Of a DNA stretch of 64,000 bases, positions 13,838-25,699 are shown piece by piece. The notes below the pieces were generated by a model. The model ran no database searches and was not told where the DNA came from. It saw only the letters and a list, made by a program, of their open reading frames with translations. Within the stretch, counting starts at the first letter, position 1. Each line of letters opens with the position of its first letter. The position numbers were made by a program, and so were the translations under genes. Origin of the DNA: Chrysoporthe austroafricana (Eukaryota > Ascomycota > Sordariomycetes > Diaporthales > Cryphonectriaceae); the NCBI GenBank assembly GCA_001051155.2, contig JYIP02000001.1, positions 4,278,001-4,342,000 on the forward strand, written 5' to 3'.

Positions 13838-15850
13838 ATGTATTATGCAATTATTAAATCGTATTTTTCCGTAAATGCTTTGCTATAAGATTAAAATTAA
13901 TAAAAAACGGTATATTTAGCTATACTTAATTTTTACGCAATATTATATTCTATATCCCAGGAAAAACTTTCCAAAATCTGCCGAAAAAGCAAAATTATAT
14001 AATATGCCAAATATATTTATAAAGTATTATTCAAAAACCGCCTTTCTCTAAAAGGATATTAATAAGCTATATATTTATATAATAGTAAAAGCCGTTTTTA
14101 CCGTAATATTTATATAATAAAAAATTATTTAAGCGATTTCTTTTGCTATTAAGAAATTTATATAATAGCCTTTTATTAAGCGCTAATTAATAAAGGTTAT
14201 ATTAATATAATAAACCGAGAAGTCGAATATAATATCTATATCCTTAATACCGAGCTAAATAGTAGCAATATTAATCGGCTGCTAATTATTAAAAAAGTCT
14301 AAAAGCTTATTTTATAATATTCTATGCTATTGTAAATTAATTATTCCAGCTTTATTTACGAAAGATAGAAACTTTATCCAAATACTTTTATTAGCGCGGA
14401 TGCTATTACAAGCAAGGATATAAATAACGGAATAATGGATAATTTTATTAAAAGAATATTGCTTAAATTTATTCCGAATTTATTTATTATTCGTAATCCT
14501 ATTTTTGTTCTATATACTCTATTAATAGCTTATTATATCCTATTTCCTATTATAATATCGAAAGACAATTGCTTACGAGATAAGTATAGCTATTATATTA
14601 AAGATAAAGCTAAATAAATAATATTAAACGGTTATAGCAATTTTATTAAAAAAGAAATAAATATTATACGCTATATAGCCAATATAGCAGAAATCATTAT
14701 AATTTATAAATATAATTATAATATAGCTTTTATTGCTTAAAAAAAGATAGCTAAGAATATTAAGTTAGTTTTGGCTAAGTTTAAAGCTCCCGAACCTATT
14801 ATACTAATCGCTAATTTAAGCTTATTTGTTATAATAGAACGAAACTTTACAATACTAGCCAAGCGCTATCGAATTATAAATAATATTATTAACTTAACCG
14901 AAAACGACTTACCGAATATAGCTAGTCTATTAATTATATTAAATAAGGTTTTCCGAATTAATATTAATAATATTTTGCTCTTACAAGCTATATTTCGCGC
15001 TATCCCTACTTTATCTATTAAATATAACCTTAAATCTAAAGCTATTAAAGCTGAAATCGCGGTATATTACCGTACGCTAGCCTTTTATATATCCAAAAAG
15101 TATATACGTTATAATTTCATTTGAAAAAGCAATTTCGGTATTAATTATCCTTATATTGCTAATAGCTTCGCTATTTATAATAATATTAAGTTCGGCATTA
15201 TCGGAATTTACGATAATTGCATCCAGTACTTTTTCTTTTTTATTATAAAAGAATATATATACGAATTCGTTATTTGGTTCCGCAATCTTAATTCTATTAT
15301 CTTATCCAATCAATCGGGCTTATATTTTATTATAAACTAAATTTTCCGTTTCGAATACGATTTCAAGGCTATTAAGATTGTTATTATTAAAGACGATATA
15401 AATTATAATTTTAATGCTATTTTTCAGAAATAAGCTAACGAAAATAAAGACTACTTTAGCGCTACCCGGTTTTTGCAATACCAAAATCGCATAATAGGCT
15501 TCAAGTTCTATATCCAAGCATATAAGCTAATTAAAATTTTGCAGCTTAATATTTATAATTATATTAACTTTTATAATTATATCGGAAAAGAAAAATTATT
15601 TGCTATATTCTTTTGCAATTTATTAAACTTTAAAGCTATTATTAAAGCTTAAGAAATTACCTTTAATTAATAAATATAGCTATTATTTATCGATATAATA
15701 TTATTAATAATATATAATATTGCTTTCTTCTAATAATTTATAGATTTAGCTATTTATATTGAAAACTAGCTATAATATTGCTATATAATAACTATATATA
15801 GCTATCGGTTTTGCATGCCGATATATTTTATTATAATTTCATTTTATATT
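13838..15850 (+). pseudogene. Extra reading frame 3' of pol in A2, unknown function
   Basis: Second copy of the frame described in A1. Open pieces 14435-14617 and 14771-15124 (117 codons) lie in the same frame as the ATG at 13838. Residues AIKAEIAVYYRTLAFYISKK match the A1 and A3 frames with only a few changes. Maintenance of one frame over three copies supports a real ancestral ORF, not chance openness. Function unknown. Confidence 0.45.
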
Positions 15851-16079
15851 TATTATTATTATATTTATTTAATACTTTATTATTTAAAAGCTATATTTTC
15901 TATTAATATTTATAAGCAATTTTAATCTTTAATTATATTTATATTAAATATTTCGGCAGTAAATACGATTAAGCATTACCGAAATATACTTGAATATCGG
16001 CTAGCCTTATTATATATAAATACTATATATATTCATTTATTCCAAGCATAAACCGATTATAATAAAAGATTAATTTTAA

Positions 16080-16192
16080 GCTTTCGGCATAAGCAGGTTT
16101 TCTTTTAGTTCCCGATATAAGCATATTTGTTATTCAAATTCCTGGCATAAGTACATTTACTTATTAAAACTCTAATACAAGTCGGCTTTATA
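16080..16192 (+). repeat. 30-bp tandem repeats in A2 terminal segment
   Basis: Counterpart of the A1 array: four units carrying GGCATAAG-like cores separated by T-rich spacers. They sit about 370 bp before the end of A2. Confidence 0.55.
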
Positions 16193-16562
16193 AAACGATT
16201 ATTATTTCCTATATAATCTCTTTTATCCAATAGTGCTATTATGCTTTTCCTTGCTATATAACCCAGAGTCTTATTATATCATATTACCGCTATTCAAAAT
16301 ATTTCTAATAGTTAACTTCTTTTATAAATAAAGGTTATAAAAGGCCGGTAATTAATAGCAAAACCTATAAACGAGATAAATTCGTAATGGATTTGCTTAG
16401 TAAATTTATAATAAATCTCTTAATAAATACGCAATAAATTTATTAAGTAAATGCTATACTTTTACTAAAAGGCTTATATAATGCCTTAATAGGCTTTTAG
16501 CGTAATTTACTTTTTTAAAGAAATTAAGCTTTATAATATATTTTAATACGTTTATTATTACG

Positions 16563-18770
16563 AATTGAATTAAATTAATTTATATTTTTACCGATTATAT
16601 AATAACGGTTAGCATTATCCATTTATTATTTATAAATATAGTAAATAAGATTAAAGCAAATATATAACTAATTTTCGTTTCGGAATACTTAAGCTAATTC
16701 GACTTAAAAGCATATTATATATTAAGAAAGTCGAATATTTTCGCAAATGCTATATCAAAATTATTATTTACTCAGAAACCTATCGATAACGAAAGTATTC
16801 TAAATAAGATATAAAAAAACGAACTTATTTAAATTCTTAATAAAATATTTATAAATAACGAAATGAAAAGGCATATTAAGAAAAAATATAAAAAATACTT
16901 TTTATAGTCCAAAATAATCGAATAACTGAAAGACTTAAATAAAATTGCCCGATTATCTTTTATATTAAATTATAATAGCTTATTATTTCTTAAGGATTAT
17001 TACGGGAAATAATAATTATATATTTCGAATAAAATAATATTGGATTTTATTAAAGAAGCTTATAATAGAAAATANTTTTATATTAAATTATAATAGCTTA
17101 TTATTTCTTAAGGATTATTACGGGAAATAATAATTATATATTTCGAATAAAATAATATTGGATTTTATTAAAGAAGCTTATAATAGAAAATACTATTTTA
17201 ATATAAATTGTATATAATATAACTTAATAAATCGATTTATTATTAAATATTGCTATATTAAAATATGCAATTATATATCGATATATCGAGCTTATAACGA
17301 AAACAAAAATAACTTATAATAATTTTTAAAAGAAATATAGCTTATATTATTTCTATTAATTCTATTCTATATTATTATTATAGACTTTATTATAAAATTA
17401 CCGATAATATTATTTATAAATATTATATAAACTTTAGCTAAAATGCTATTTTTAAATATATTTTTTACAATTATAAATAAATATTCTAAAGCTATAATTA
17501 TTATATTAAATAATGCAATATATATTATAACAAATTAAATAACTCTTATTTTATGAATACTTTATATTATTAGCTAGAGAATACCCAAAAGGATTATTTC
17601 AAATAGAGATTCGAAATTCTTATCGGAATTCTGGAAATATTTATAAGAAGCTATTAGAACAAAACTTGCTTATTCTACTGCTTCGCATTTGCAAATAAAT
17701 AAGCAATCTGAAATAAAAAACCGAATAGTTAAAATAGCAATTCGGTATTTTATAACCGCTAATTTTAATGCAAAATAAACTGAAATAATATTAGCATTAT
17801 AATTTAATTTGAATAATGCATATAATTAAATTACAAAATATTTAGCTAGCCAAATGCTATTCGGATTTAATTTATTATCGGGCTAATAAATAAAGGATAT
17901 AATATTTTTAATAAAAAAAGTTTTTTAAGAAAAAGCTTAATTTTTTATTGCCGAAATGCAAATAATAGCTAAATTGCAATATAATAAGTATTATTGCTAA
18001 ATAATTTTCGAATTAAATAATTAAATATATATTTGCTTGAACTATAAATATTTATTACTAAATAATTTATCTTTAAAGTTTTTATAATAAAAGATAAGAT
18101 TTTTTTAAATTATTCGAAAAATAAAGAATTTAATATATAAATTGAAATTAGCTCTTTATATAAATATTTATCTAGTAATTTCGGTAATATAATTAAAGCT
18201 TGCAAACTTTCTTAAAATAAACTTTTATAAATATAATCTTATATATTAAGACTTAATAAATATATTAGAAAATCCGGATATCGAAAAGTATTAAGAAAAT
18301 TATCGATATTACGAGCTAGAAAAGATAATTAGCTATTATAAGCGAAAATATAAATATAATCCGTATAGAATTGAATATTTAATAAAATGAATAAATTACT
18401 TTAGCTATTATAATATATAAATACCCTGTAATGTTCTGAATATAGACGAAATAATATATAATTTCGAACGAAAATGCAAAACTATAGCCGAATTATAAGA
18501 AAAAGCAAAGCAAGAGCAGCTATTAGCAAAGAAAGTCTTTAAACCGGGAAATATTATCGTAATTGCTTTACGAAAACGAAATAAGCTAAAGCGCAATTTA
18601 CAAATAGAAAATATATTAGAATAAGCTAATTTATTTATTTTAAAAGATCGAAAAAACTCGCAATATAATAAACGCGTATTAGAATAAAAGTAATTGCTAA
18701 ATAAAGCAAATAAATTTCTAGCGAATGCAAAAGGCTATTATTTCGTAAACCGCTAATAAATTTACTTTAT
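16563..18770 (+). pseudogene. A3 pol remnant: integrase and chromodomain
   Basis: Colinear with A1 from about 1678. It keeps the H2C2 zinc-binding segment that A2 lost (about 17180-17300) and a decayed integrase core near 17580-17760. A chromodomain-like EYLIKWINYFSYYNI segment lies near 18376-18420, with stops at Trp positions. Reverse transcriptase is absent. Confidence 0.7.
16958..17192. other. Exact 117-bp duplication around a single N (assembly join)
   Basis: Bases 16958-17074 and 17076-17192 read identically, with an N at 17075 between them. A1 and A2 carry this sequence once. The likely explanation is two contig ends overlapping by 117 bp that were scaffolded without merging. A true tandem duplication would not be expected to stay identical in RIP-mutated DNA. 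Confidence 0.85.
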
Positions 18771-18983
18771 TTTCCTTTTCTTATTAATACGCTTATAATT
18801 ATTATTTTTATTTACTTATTATAGCTAGCCGTATTGCTTTATTATTATTACTTTTCATTATATTTTTGAATATTGTTTTTTGGTATTAAACTAATATTAT
18901 TATTAATTTCGCTTTATCTTGCTAAATTTGTGTAAACTTATAAAGATTGTATTAATAAAGCTATTAATATTATTAAAACTAAA

Positions 18984-21010
18984 ATGCATTATGCGATTAT
19001 TAAGTTATATTTTTCCGTAAATGCCTTATTATAAAACTAAAATTAATAAGAAATAGTACGTTTAGCTATGCTTAACTTTTACGCAATACTATACCTTATA
19101 TCCTAAGAAAAACTTTTTAAGGTTTGCTGAAAAAGTAAAACTATATAATACGCTAAGTATATTTATAAAGTATCGTTTAAAAACCGCCTTTTCTTAAAAA
19201 GATATCGGTAGGCTATATATTTATATAATAGCGAAAGCTATTTCTACCGTAATATTTATATAACGAAAAATTACTTAAGCGATTTCTTTCGTTATTAAAA
19301 AGCTTATATAATAACTTTTCGTTAAGCGCTAATTAATAAAAGTTATATTAATATAATAAACCGAAAAGTCGAATATAATATTTATATTTCCAATACTGAG
19401 CTAAGCAATAATAATATTAATCGGCTGCTAATTATTAAAGAAACTTAAAAGCTTATTTTACAATACTTTATATTATTATAAATTAACCGTTCTAGCTTTA
19501 TTTACAAAAGATAAAAGCTTTATTCAAGTATTTTTACTAGCGCGAATGCTATTACGAGCGAAAATATAAATAATAAACTAATAAATAATTCTATTAAAGA
19601 AATATTACTTAAATTCATTTCGAATTTACTTACCGTTTATAATTCTATCCTTGCTTTATATACTTTATTAATAGCTTATTACATTTTATTTCTTATTATA
19701 ATATCGAAAAATAATTGCTTACGAAATAAGTATAGCCGTTATATTAAAAATAAAGCTAAATAAATAATATTAAGCAATCGTAATAACTTTATTAAAAAAG
19801 AAATAAATGCTATACGCTATATAGCCAATATAGCAGAAATTATTATAATTTACGAATATAATCGTAATATAGCCTTTACTATTTAGAAAAAAATAGCTAA
19901 GAATATTAAGCCAGTTTTGGCCAAGTTTAAAGCTTTTAAACCTATTATGCCAATCGCTAATCTAAGCCTATTTGCTATAATAAAACGAAATTTCATAATA
20001 CTAGCTAAACGCTATCGAATTATAAACAATACTATCAATTTAATTAAGAATAACTTATTAAATATAATTAGCTTATTAGCTATATTAAGCAAAACTTCCC
20101 GAGCTAATATTAATAGCATTTTGCTTTTACGGGTTACGTTTTGCGTTATCCTTGCTTTATTTATCAAATATAACCCTAAATCCAAAGCTATTGAAGCCGA
20201 AATCGCGATATATTATTATACGCTAGCCTTTTATATATCCAAAGAATATATACGCTATAATTTTATTTAAAAAAGCAATTTCGGTATTAACCGTCTTTAC
20301 GTTATTAATAGTTTTATTATTTATAATAATATTAAATTCGGTATTATCGGAATTTACAATAATCGTATCCAGTACTTCTTCCTTTTTATTATAAAAGAAT
20401 ATATATACGAATTCGTTATTTAATTCCGCAATTTTGATTTTATTATTTTATTTAACCAGTTAAGCTTATATTTTATTATAAACTAAATCTTTCGTTTCGA
20501 ATACGACTTTAAAGCTATTAAGATCGTTTTTATTAAAAACGATATGAATTACGATTTCAATATTATTTTTCAGAAATAAGTTAATGAAAACAAAAACTAT
20601 TTTAGCGCTATTTGGTTTTTATAATACTAAAGTCGCATAATAAACTTCAAGTCTTATATCCAAGCGTATAGGCTAATTAAAACCTTATAGCTTAATATTT
20701 ATAATTATATTAACTTTTGCAATTATATTGGAAAAGAAGAATTATTTGCTATATTTTTTCGTAACTTATTAAACTTTAAAGCTATTGCCAAAGCTTAAGA
20801 AATTATTCCCAATTAATAAATACAACTATTATTTATCGATATAACCTTATTAGTAGCATATAATGCTATTTTCTTCCAATAATTTATAAACTTAGCTATT
20901 TATATTAAAAACTAGCTATAATATCGCTATATAACGATTATATACGGCTATTAGCTTTGCATGCTAATATATCCTATTATAATTTCATTTTACATTTATT
21001 ATTATTATAT
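18984..21010 (+). pseudogene. Extra reading frame 3' of pol in A3, unknown function
   Basis: Third copy of the extra frame. The ATG at 18984 and the 117-codon open piece 19917-20270 share one frame. The piece includes KSKAIEAEIAIYY and FYISKEYIRYNF, as in A1. More stops than A1. No recognised domain. Confidence 0.45.
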
Positions 21011-21224
21011 TTATTTAATACCTTATTATTTGAAAGTTATATTTTCTATTAATATTTATAAGCAATTTTGGGTTTTAATTATATTTATATTAAATATTTC
21101 GGCAATAAATACAATTAAGCATTACTAAAATATATTTGGATATCGGCTAGCTTTATTATATACAAATACTATATATATCCATTTATTTTAAGCATAAATC
21201 GATTATAATAAAGGATTAATTTTA

Positions 21225-21337
21225 AGTTTCCGGTACAAGCAGGTTTTCTTTTTAGTTCCTAGTATAAGCATATTTGTTATTTAAGTTTCCGGCATAAGTA
21301 CGTTTACCTATTAGGATTCTAATACGAGTCGGCTTTA
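21225..21337 (+). repeat. 30-bp tandem repeats in A3 terminal segment
   Basis: Third copy of the four-unit array, with the same order and spacing as in A1 and A2. Confidence 0.55.
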
Positions 21338-21707
21338 TAAAACGATTATTATTTTCTATATAATCTCTTTTATCTAATAGTATTATCGTACTTTTCCTTG
21401 CTATATAATTTAGGGTTTTATTATATCGTATTACCGCTATTCAAAATATCTCTAACTATTAGCTTTTTTTATAAATAAAGATTATAAAGGGCCGGCAATT
21501 AATAGCAAAACCTATAAACGTAATAAATTTATAATAAATTCGCTTAATAAATTTATAGTAAATCCTTTAATAAATATATAATAAATTCATTAAGTAAATG
21601 CTATACTTTTACCGGGAGGCTTATATAATGCTTTAATAAGCTTTTAGCGTAGTTTACTTTTTTAGGAAAACTATGCTTTATAATATATTTTAATACGTTT
21701 ATTATTA

Positions 21708-23700
21708 TTTATACCGGAAAAAATTAAGGAAATTAAAGTATTTTTTAGATATGCTAATTTCTATTAATAATTCATTCGAAATTATAATAAAATTATATGC
21801 CCTTTTACAAACTTTATAAAAAAGAATTGAAAATTCGAATAAATATAAGAAATATAAGAAGCATTCGATAAAATTAAGAAATGAATTATATCAGAACCCA
21901 TATTTTATAAAGCAAACCCAAATAAGCTATTTGAAATCGAAACCGATATATCGGATTATATATTAAGAAAACAATTGGGCTAACGAAATAACTAAAGACG
22001 CTTTAGAATTATAAGCAATTTCTCGAAAAAATCAAATGGCTCGAAACTTAATTACGGCATTCTAGATAAGGAATTAATAGCAATTATCAAAGCATTCGAG
22101 AAATAGCAATACTATTTAATCGGAGCCAGATATTAAATTATAATGCATTCCGATTATAAAAACCTGATAATATTTATAATAACGAAAATCTTGAATAAAT
22201 AATAAGTTAAATAAGCGGAATTCCTTTTATAATTCAATTTAAAAATTATTTATTGCAAAGGATCCGAAAATAGCAAAACAAATGCGCTTAGCAAATAGTT
22301 AAATTATTAAGATATAAAACTTAAAGAATTTCAGAATATTTTTCGGCTAGATAAAAATAGCAACTTTATAAATAAAATTAAGGAACTTAATGCTATTATT
22401 AAAATTTCTAATAACGAAAAAAAACTAGAAAATATAACCTTTAAAAAATAAGATAAATATATCAAAACTATATACAATATATTAATATACGGCTATTAAG
22501 GAATTAAAGCTATATATAAAAAGATTAAAAGATATTAAAATCTTTTAAAATTAAGAAAAAGGATTAAAAGGATCTTACGAGAATATAATAATTATAAAAA
22601 GAATAAAATCGAATATTATAAGCCTTATAAACTATTCCAATTATTCCCTATCCCGGAAGCGGTTTGGTAATCCATTAACTAAGATTTTATTATTAAGCTA
22701 CTTTTCTTATAAAAACCTTTAATTAAAGTATAATATAATAGCATTTTAATAATAATTTGCAAATTAAGCAAGTATATTTACTTCTTTCTATATAAGAAAA
22801 GCAATATAGCGGAAGACCTCGTATATATATTTTTCAAAATAGTTATAATTAATTATAGCATATTTAAAGAAATTATTTCCGATAAAAACAAGAAATTTAT
22901 ATCAAACTTCTAATCCTTATTAATAAAACTATTCGGAATATAATAAAAGATATTTATAGTATTTTACTTGCAAACGGATAAATAAACGGAACGAATAAAC
23001 CAAATTATTAAATAATATTTTAAATATTATATAAATTATAAATAAAATAACTGAATTGATTTGCTATTACTAGTATAATTTGTATATAATAGTATAAATA
23101 TAAGTATAATAAAGAAATTATTATTTTATACGCTTTATAATTATAATTTAATAGCTTATTATAATAAATTATTAAGAGCAAATGCAATAATAATAGAAAA
23201 ATAAATCCGGAAAATTAAAAAGGTTCAAAAGGAATTTCAAAAAGAACTGAAATTCATATAAGCAAAAATATCGAAATATACCAATTTCAAAAGAATTGAA
23301 AAACTAATTCTATAAAAGAAAGATAAAGTCTATTTTATTTAACGAAAAGAGCATATTAGAATAATAAAACCCTTTTATTCGCTAAATTATAAGAAACTTA
23401 GCTTATTCAGAATTTTAAGGAAAATTTCAGATATTAATTTCAAATTTGCATTACCTTATAAAATAAGAATTTACCCGGTATTCCATATCTTATTTCTCAA
23501 ATTAATACCCAAAATAGCCAAAATAGATAAATCTATATAAATTGAAAATAATAAACCGGAATACGAAATCGAACGAATCTTCAAATACCGAAAACTAATT
23601 AAGCACAGAAAATACCTAATCAAATGAAAAAGATACTACTCGAACGAGAATAGCTAAGAACCAGTTAGCAACTTGAATAACGTACGATAAGCACTTAAGA
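21708..23700 (+). pseudogene. B1 pol remnant: RT end, RNase H, integrase, chromodomain
   Basis: Read through stops, the translation shows the thumb region of RT, then RNase H with NKLFEIETDISDYILR (family: a DASDYAxGxVLxQ type), near 21920-21975. The integrase core near 22740-23000 has IFKEIISDKNKKFISNF and FYLQTDKQTE, matching HPQTDGQTER. A well preserved chromodomain at about 23560-23670 reads EIERIFKYRKLIKHRKYLIK then WKRYYSNENS. It is homologous to B2 pol on the opposite strand. Confidence 0.8.
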
Positions 23701-23725
23701 AATATTAGGAAAAGCAACTAACCGG

Positions 23726-24200
23726 CTAATTAGAAAGCCGATCGGAAAAACTAGATATAGTTTCGTAATTCGCAAACAAATCAATAATAAACCAATTAAT
23801 ATTGGAACCAAACTGCTGCAAAATAGCATTTAAATCAAAACTCTCGGGAAGAAAACTTTCAGGAATTAAAGTTTCCGAAATACAGTACTCGGCTTCAGCC
23901 TTACGATACTCTTCCTTAGCTTCTTTTTTCTCTAACCGTTCCAAGTTTTCAAAATTAAATAAGCCGCGACGAAAGGCCTTAGCTATCCGCTCCTTTTATA
24001 TTCGTTTCTATTTCCGCAACCTTATTAATTTATTTTCCAAACCTTCGATCTCGTTTTCTAGTTTCTGAAACTAATTAAATGCGAAAGAAAGCTCTATAGC
24101 ATTAATCGGCTCCAAAATATTGCAACTTAACTAATTATACTAAATATATTTAAAATAATAAGATAAGTCTTATTAGGAAACTGCATACGATTCTAAACCA
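23726..24200 (-). pseudogene. Antisense coiled-coil ORF of element B1
   Basis: On the strand opposite to pol, just downstream of the chromodomain, lies a frame with a highly charged helical stretch (MERLEKKEAKEEYRKAEAEY) and then LPESFDLNAILQQFGSNINW. It is homologous to the better preserved + strand frame of B2 at 25119-25655. The open part is 23726-23944; further N-terminal helix codons continue to about 24200 with stops. Small ORFs of this Cys-rich plus coiled-coil type, antisense in LTR elements, are as far as I recall common in Pezizomycotina. Their role is unknown. Confidence 0.5.
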
Positions 24201-24400
24201 AGATAATTACAATAAAAACAGGGTTGCATAATAATAGCATAATAAATAATTCGAAAGATTAAAGCCTTATATTGTTTATTCTTATTAAAGCGGGAATTAG
24301 AAGCTTTCGGTTTGGAAATTCTATTCGGTATCCTAATTAAAAAGGCATAACAATATGCCCTTGCAAGACGGATTACTTACGAAAGATTATTAGGGATAAT

Positions 24401-24420
24401 AACCGATAGGAAAGGAATAA
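24401..24420 (+). other. Polypurine tract of B1
   Basis: AACCGATAGGAAAGGAATAA lies directly before the B1 LTR start. It matches the B2 tract (on the minus strand, CCGATAGGACAAGGGATAA at 24962-24944), which supports the LTR boundary in both. Confidence 0.6.
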
Positions 24421-24497
24421 TATTATAACTTAATAAGGGACTAAGTTATATAATGCAAGAAGGAAATCTGTTAAGGCACCTTACTGCCAACCCTACT
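24421..24497 (+). repeat. B1 3' LTR, first part
   Basis: The first 77 bp of the B1 3' LTR, from TATTAT to the B2 target site CTACT (24493-24497). It is unlike the start of the B2 LTRs, so B1 has a different U3 subtype. It continues at 31833. Confidence 0.65.
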
Positions 24498-24943
24498 TAT
24501 TATAAATGCTGCAGCAATTCTAGGATATACTGTAAAGTTAAAGGGTTTTATGCTAGCAAAAGCGGTATTAAATATAAGCCTTGAGTAAGAGAATACGATT
24601 TACCGAATATCGCAATATTTATAAGTTTTGGGCAACTATTAATAATAGGGTTTAACTAATACTTAAATTAATAACTGAAAAGCTATTATCTATCTAGTAA
24701 ATATCTTATCTTTATATATCCAGCTTTTCAATATAGAATTACCGGCTCATTAGATAAGCTAGTAAGCCGGGCTTACCGGCTTACCTGGTAATCCAATAAT
24801 CCTTATTTTATCCAACCCTAACTTTAGCTTATATAAGCATTTATTGGGTTTTACAGCTAGGCTCGAAAATCCTGGTATTGAGTAAGCCGTTTTCCTAAGT
24901 AGTTTTAATATTATATCTCGGCTTTGCATATTGGTTTATAATA
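24498..24943 (-). repeat. B2 3' LTR
   Basis: 446 bp, in direct orientation with 31388-31827 and alignable along its whole length; most differences are transitions toward A/T. It is the more mutated of the two LTRs. It contains the hairpin-forming TAAGCCGGGCTTA block, like the other LTR. Confidence 0.85.
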
Positions 24944-24962
24944 TTATCCCTTGTCCTATCGG
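24944..24962 (-). other. B2 polypurine tract
   Basis: On the minus strand CCGATAGGACAAGGGATAA immediately precedes the 3' LTR, the expected site of the plus-strand primer. Confidence 0.6.
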
Positions 24963-25118
24963 TTAATATCCCTATCAACTTTTATAAGCTTTTCCGATCC
25001 TTTTCTTACTTATCGTACTTTCCTAATCAGGATATCGGGTAAAGTGCAAAAGAATCGTTCGCTTAAGACCTAGTATTGTAATTCTCTTCTCGAAGCGATC
25101 TTTCAATATGCTATTCAG

Positions 25119-25655
25119 ATGCCTTCTTGTTTGTTTTGTAAGGGTTGCGGTATTCCAGTTTGCCAGGTTTCTGAACGGGATTCTTCTCGTTATTCGGAAT
25201 GCGTACGGCTCAATCGTTCCTGTTATGATATGTTAGGCGTTATTCCCAATAAGCTGTGCAAAATGGCTTCCTATTATAAGAAGCTAGAAGATAAATTGGA
25301 AGCGGCAGAAGAGAAGGTTTTTCGTTTTCGATACTAAAAGCGTATATAGTATAAGAAGATAATACGGGCCGTTTGTCGGGGAATTGATAATATGGAAGAA
25401 TTAGAAAGATTGGAAGCTGAGGAGGCTAAGGAAGAGCGTTATAAAGCCGAAGTCGAGCGTCGTGCTATAAAGCCTTTCGTTCTTAAAGGTCCCCTTCCGG
25501 AAAGTTTCGATTTTGAGGCTGCTTTGCAGCAGTTTGGTTCCGAGGTTGATTGGTCTGTTGCCGTTTCGGAGGTTGGGCCTGAAAATGCGGCCAGCTTTTC
25601 GGGTGTTAACCTGGCTGAAGCTGCTTCAGGTCCCCCCGGTCCTTTTTCCGGCTAG
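25119..25655 (+). pseudogene. Cys-rich/coiled-coil ORF antisense to B2 pol
   Basis: One frame from ATG 25119 to the TAG after PFSG (25655), with two internal stops (about 25335 and 25347) at positions where homologous frames suggest Gln and Trp. The N-terminus is cysteine-rich (CLFCKGCGIPVC, then ECVRLNRSC). A coiled coil follows (YYKKLEDKLEAAEEKVF, EELERLEAEEAKEERYKAE), then LPESFDFEAALQQFGSEVDW and a Gly/Pro tail. Total about 178 codons. It lies between the 3' end of pol and the 3' LTR, on the opposite strand. The patch is clearly less AT-rich than the rest of B2. A homologue is present in B1. Confidence 0.55.
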
Positions 25656-25699
25656 CGGGTTGGTTGCCTTTTCCAATATTCCCTAAGTGCCTGTTGTGC

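Larger units (their letters stand above)
6676..16562 (+). mobile_element. Ty3/gypsy retrotransposon copy A2, full internal length, RIP-degraded
   Basis: A2 directly follows A1 and holds, in order, a 3.3-kb 5' coding region, pol, the extra frame and the terminal segment. The terminal segment of A1 may double as the 5' LTR of A2, giving a tandem LTR-internal-LTR-internal array as produced by LTR-LTR recombination. The A1-to-A2 repeat distance is about 9.9-10.0 kb. A2 is more AT-rich than A1, so the copies have been mutated to different degrees. Nothing in it is functional. Confidence 0.8.
16563..21707 (+). mobile_element. Ty3/gypsy retrotransposon copy A3, 5' truncated, RIP-degraded
   Basis: Right after the A2 terminal sequence, A3 starts abruptly inside the RNase H/integrase part of pol; 16563 corresponds to about A1 1678. 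It then runs colinear with A1 to its end near 21707. The left junction is either a deletion between two tandem elements or an assembly join. An N and duplicated bases lie only about 500 bp downstream. The right end abuts the pol of element B1. Confidence 0.75.
21708..24497 (+). mobile_element. Ty3/gypsy retrotransposon copy B1, left-truncated, 3' LTR split by B2
   Basis: This is a different gypsy family from A. It enters in the middle of reverse transcriptase, so its 5' half is missing here; if A inserted into it, that half may lie left of the window. The polypurine-like run at 24401-24420 is followed by an LTR start TATTAT at 24421 (TGTTAT before G-to-A). The LTR breaks at 24497, where B2 is inserted, and resumes at 31833-32205. 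The two LTR parts add up to 450 bp, against 446 and 440 bp for the B2 LTRs. Confidence 0.8.
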
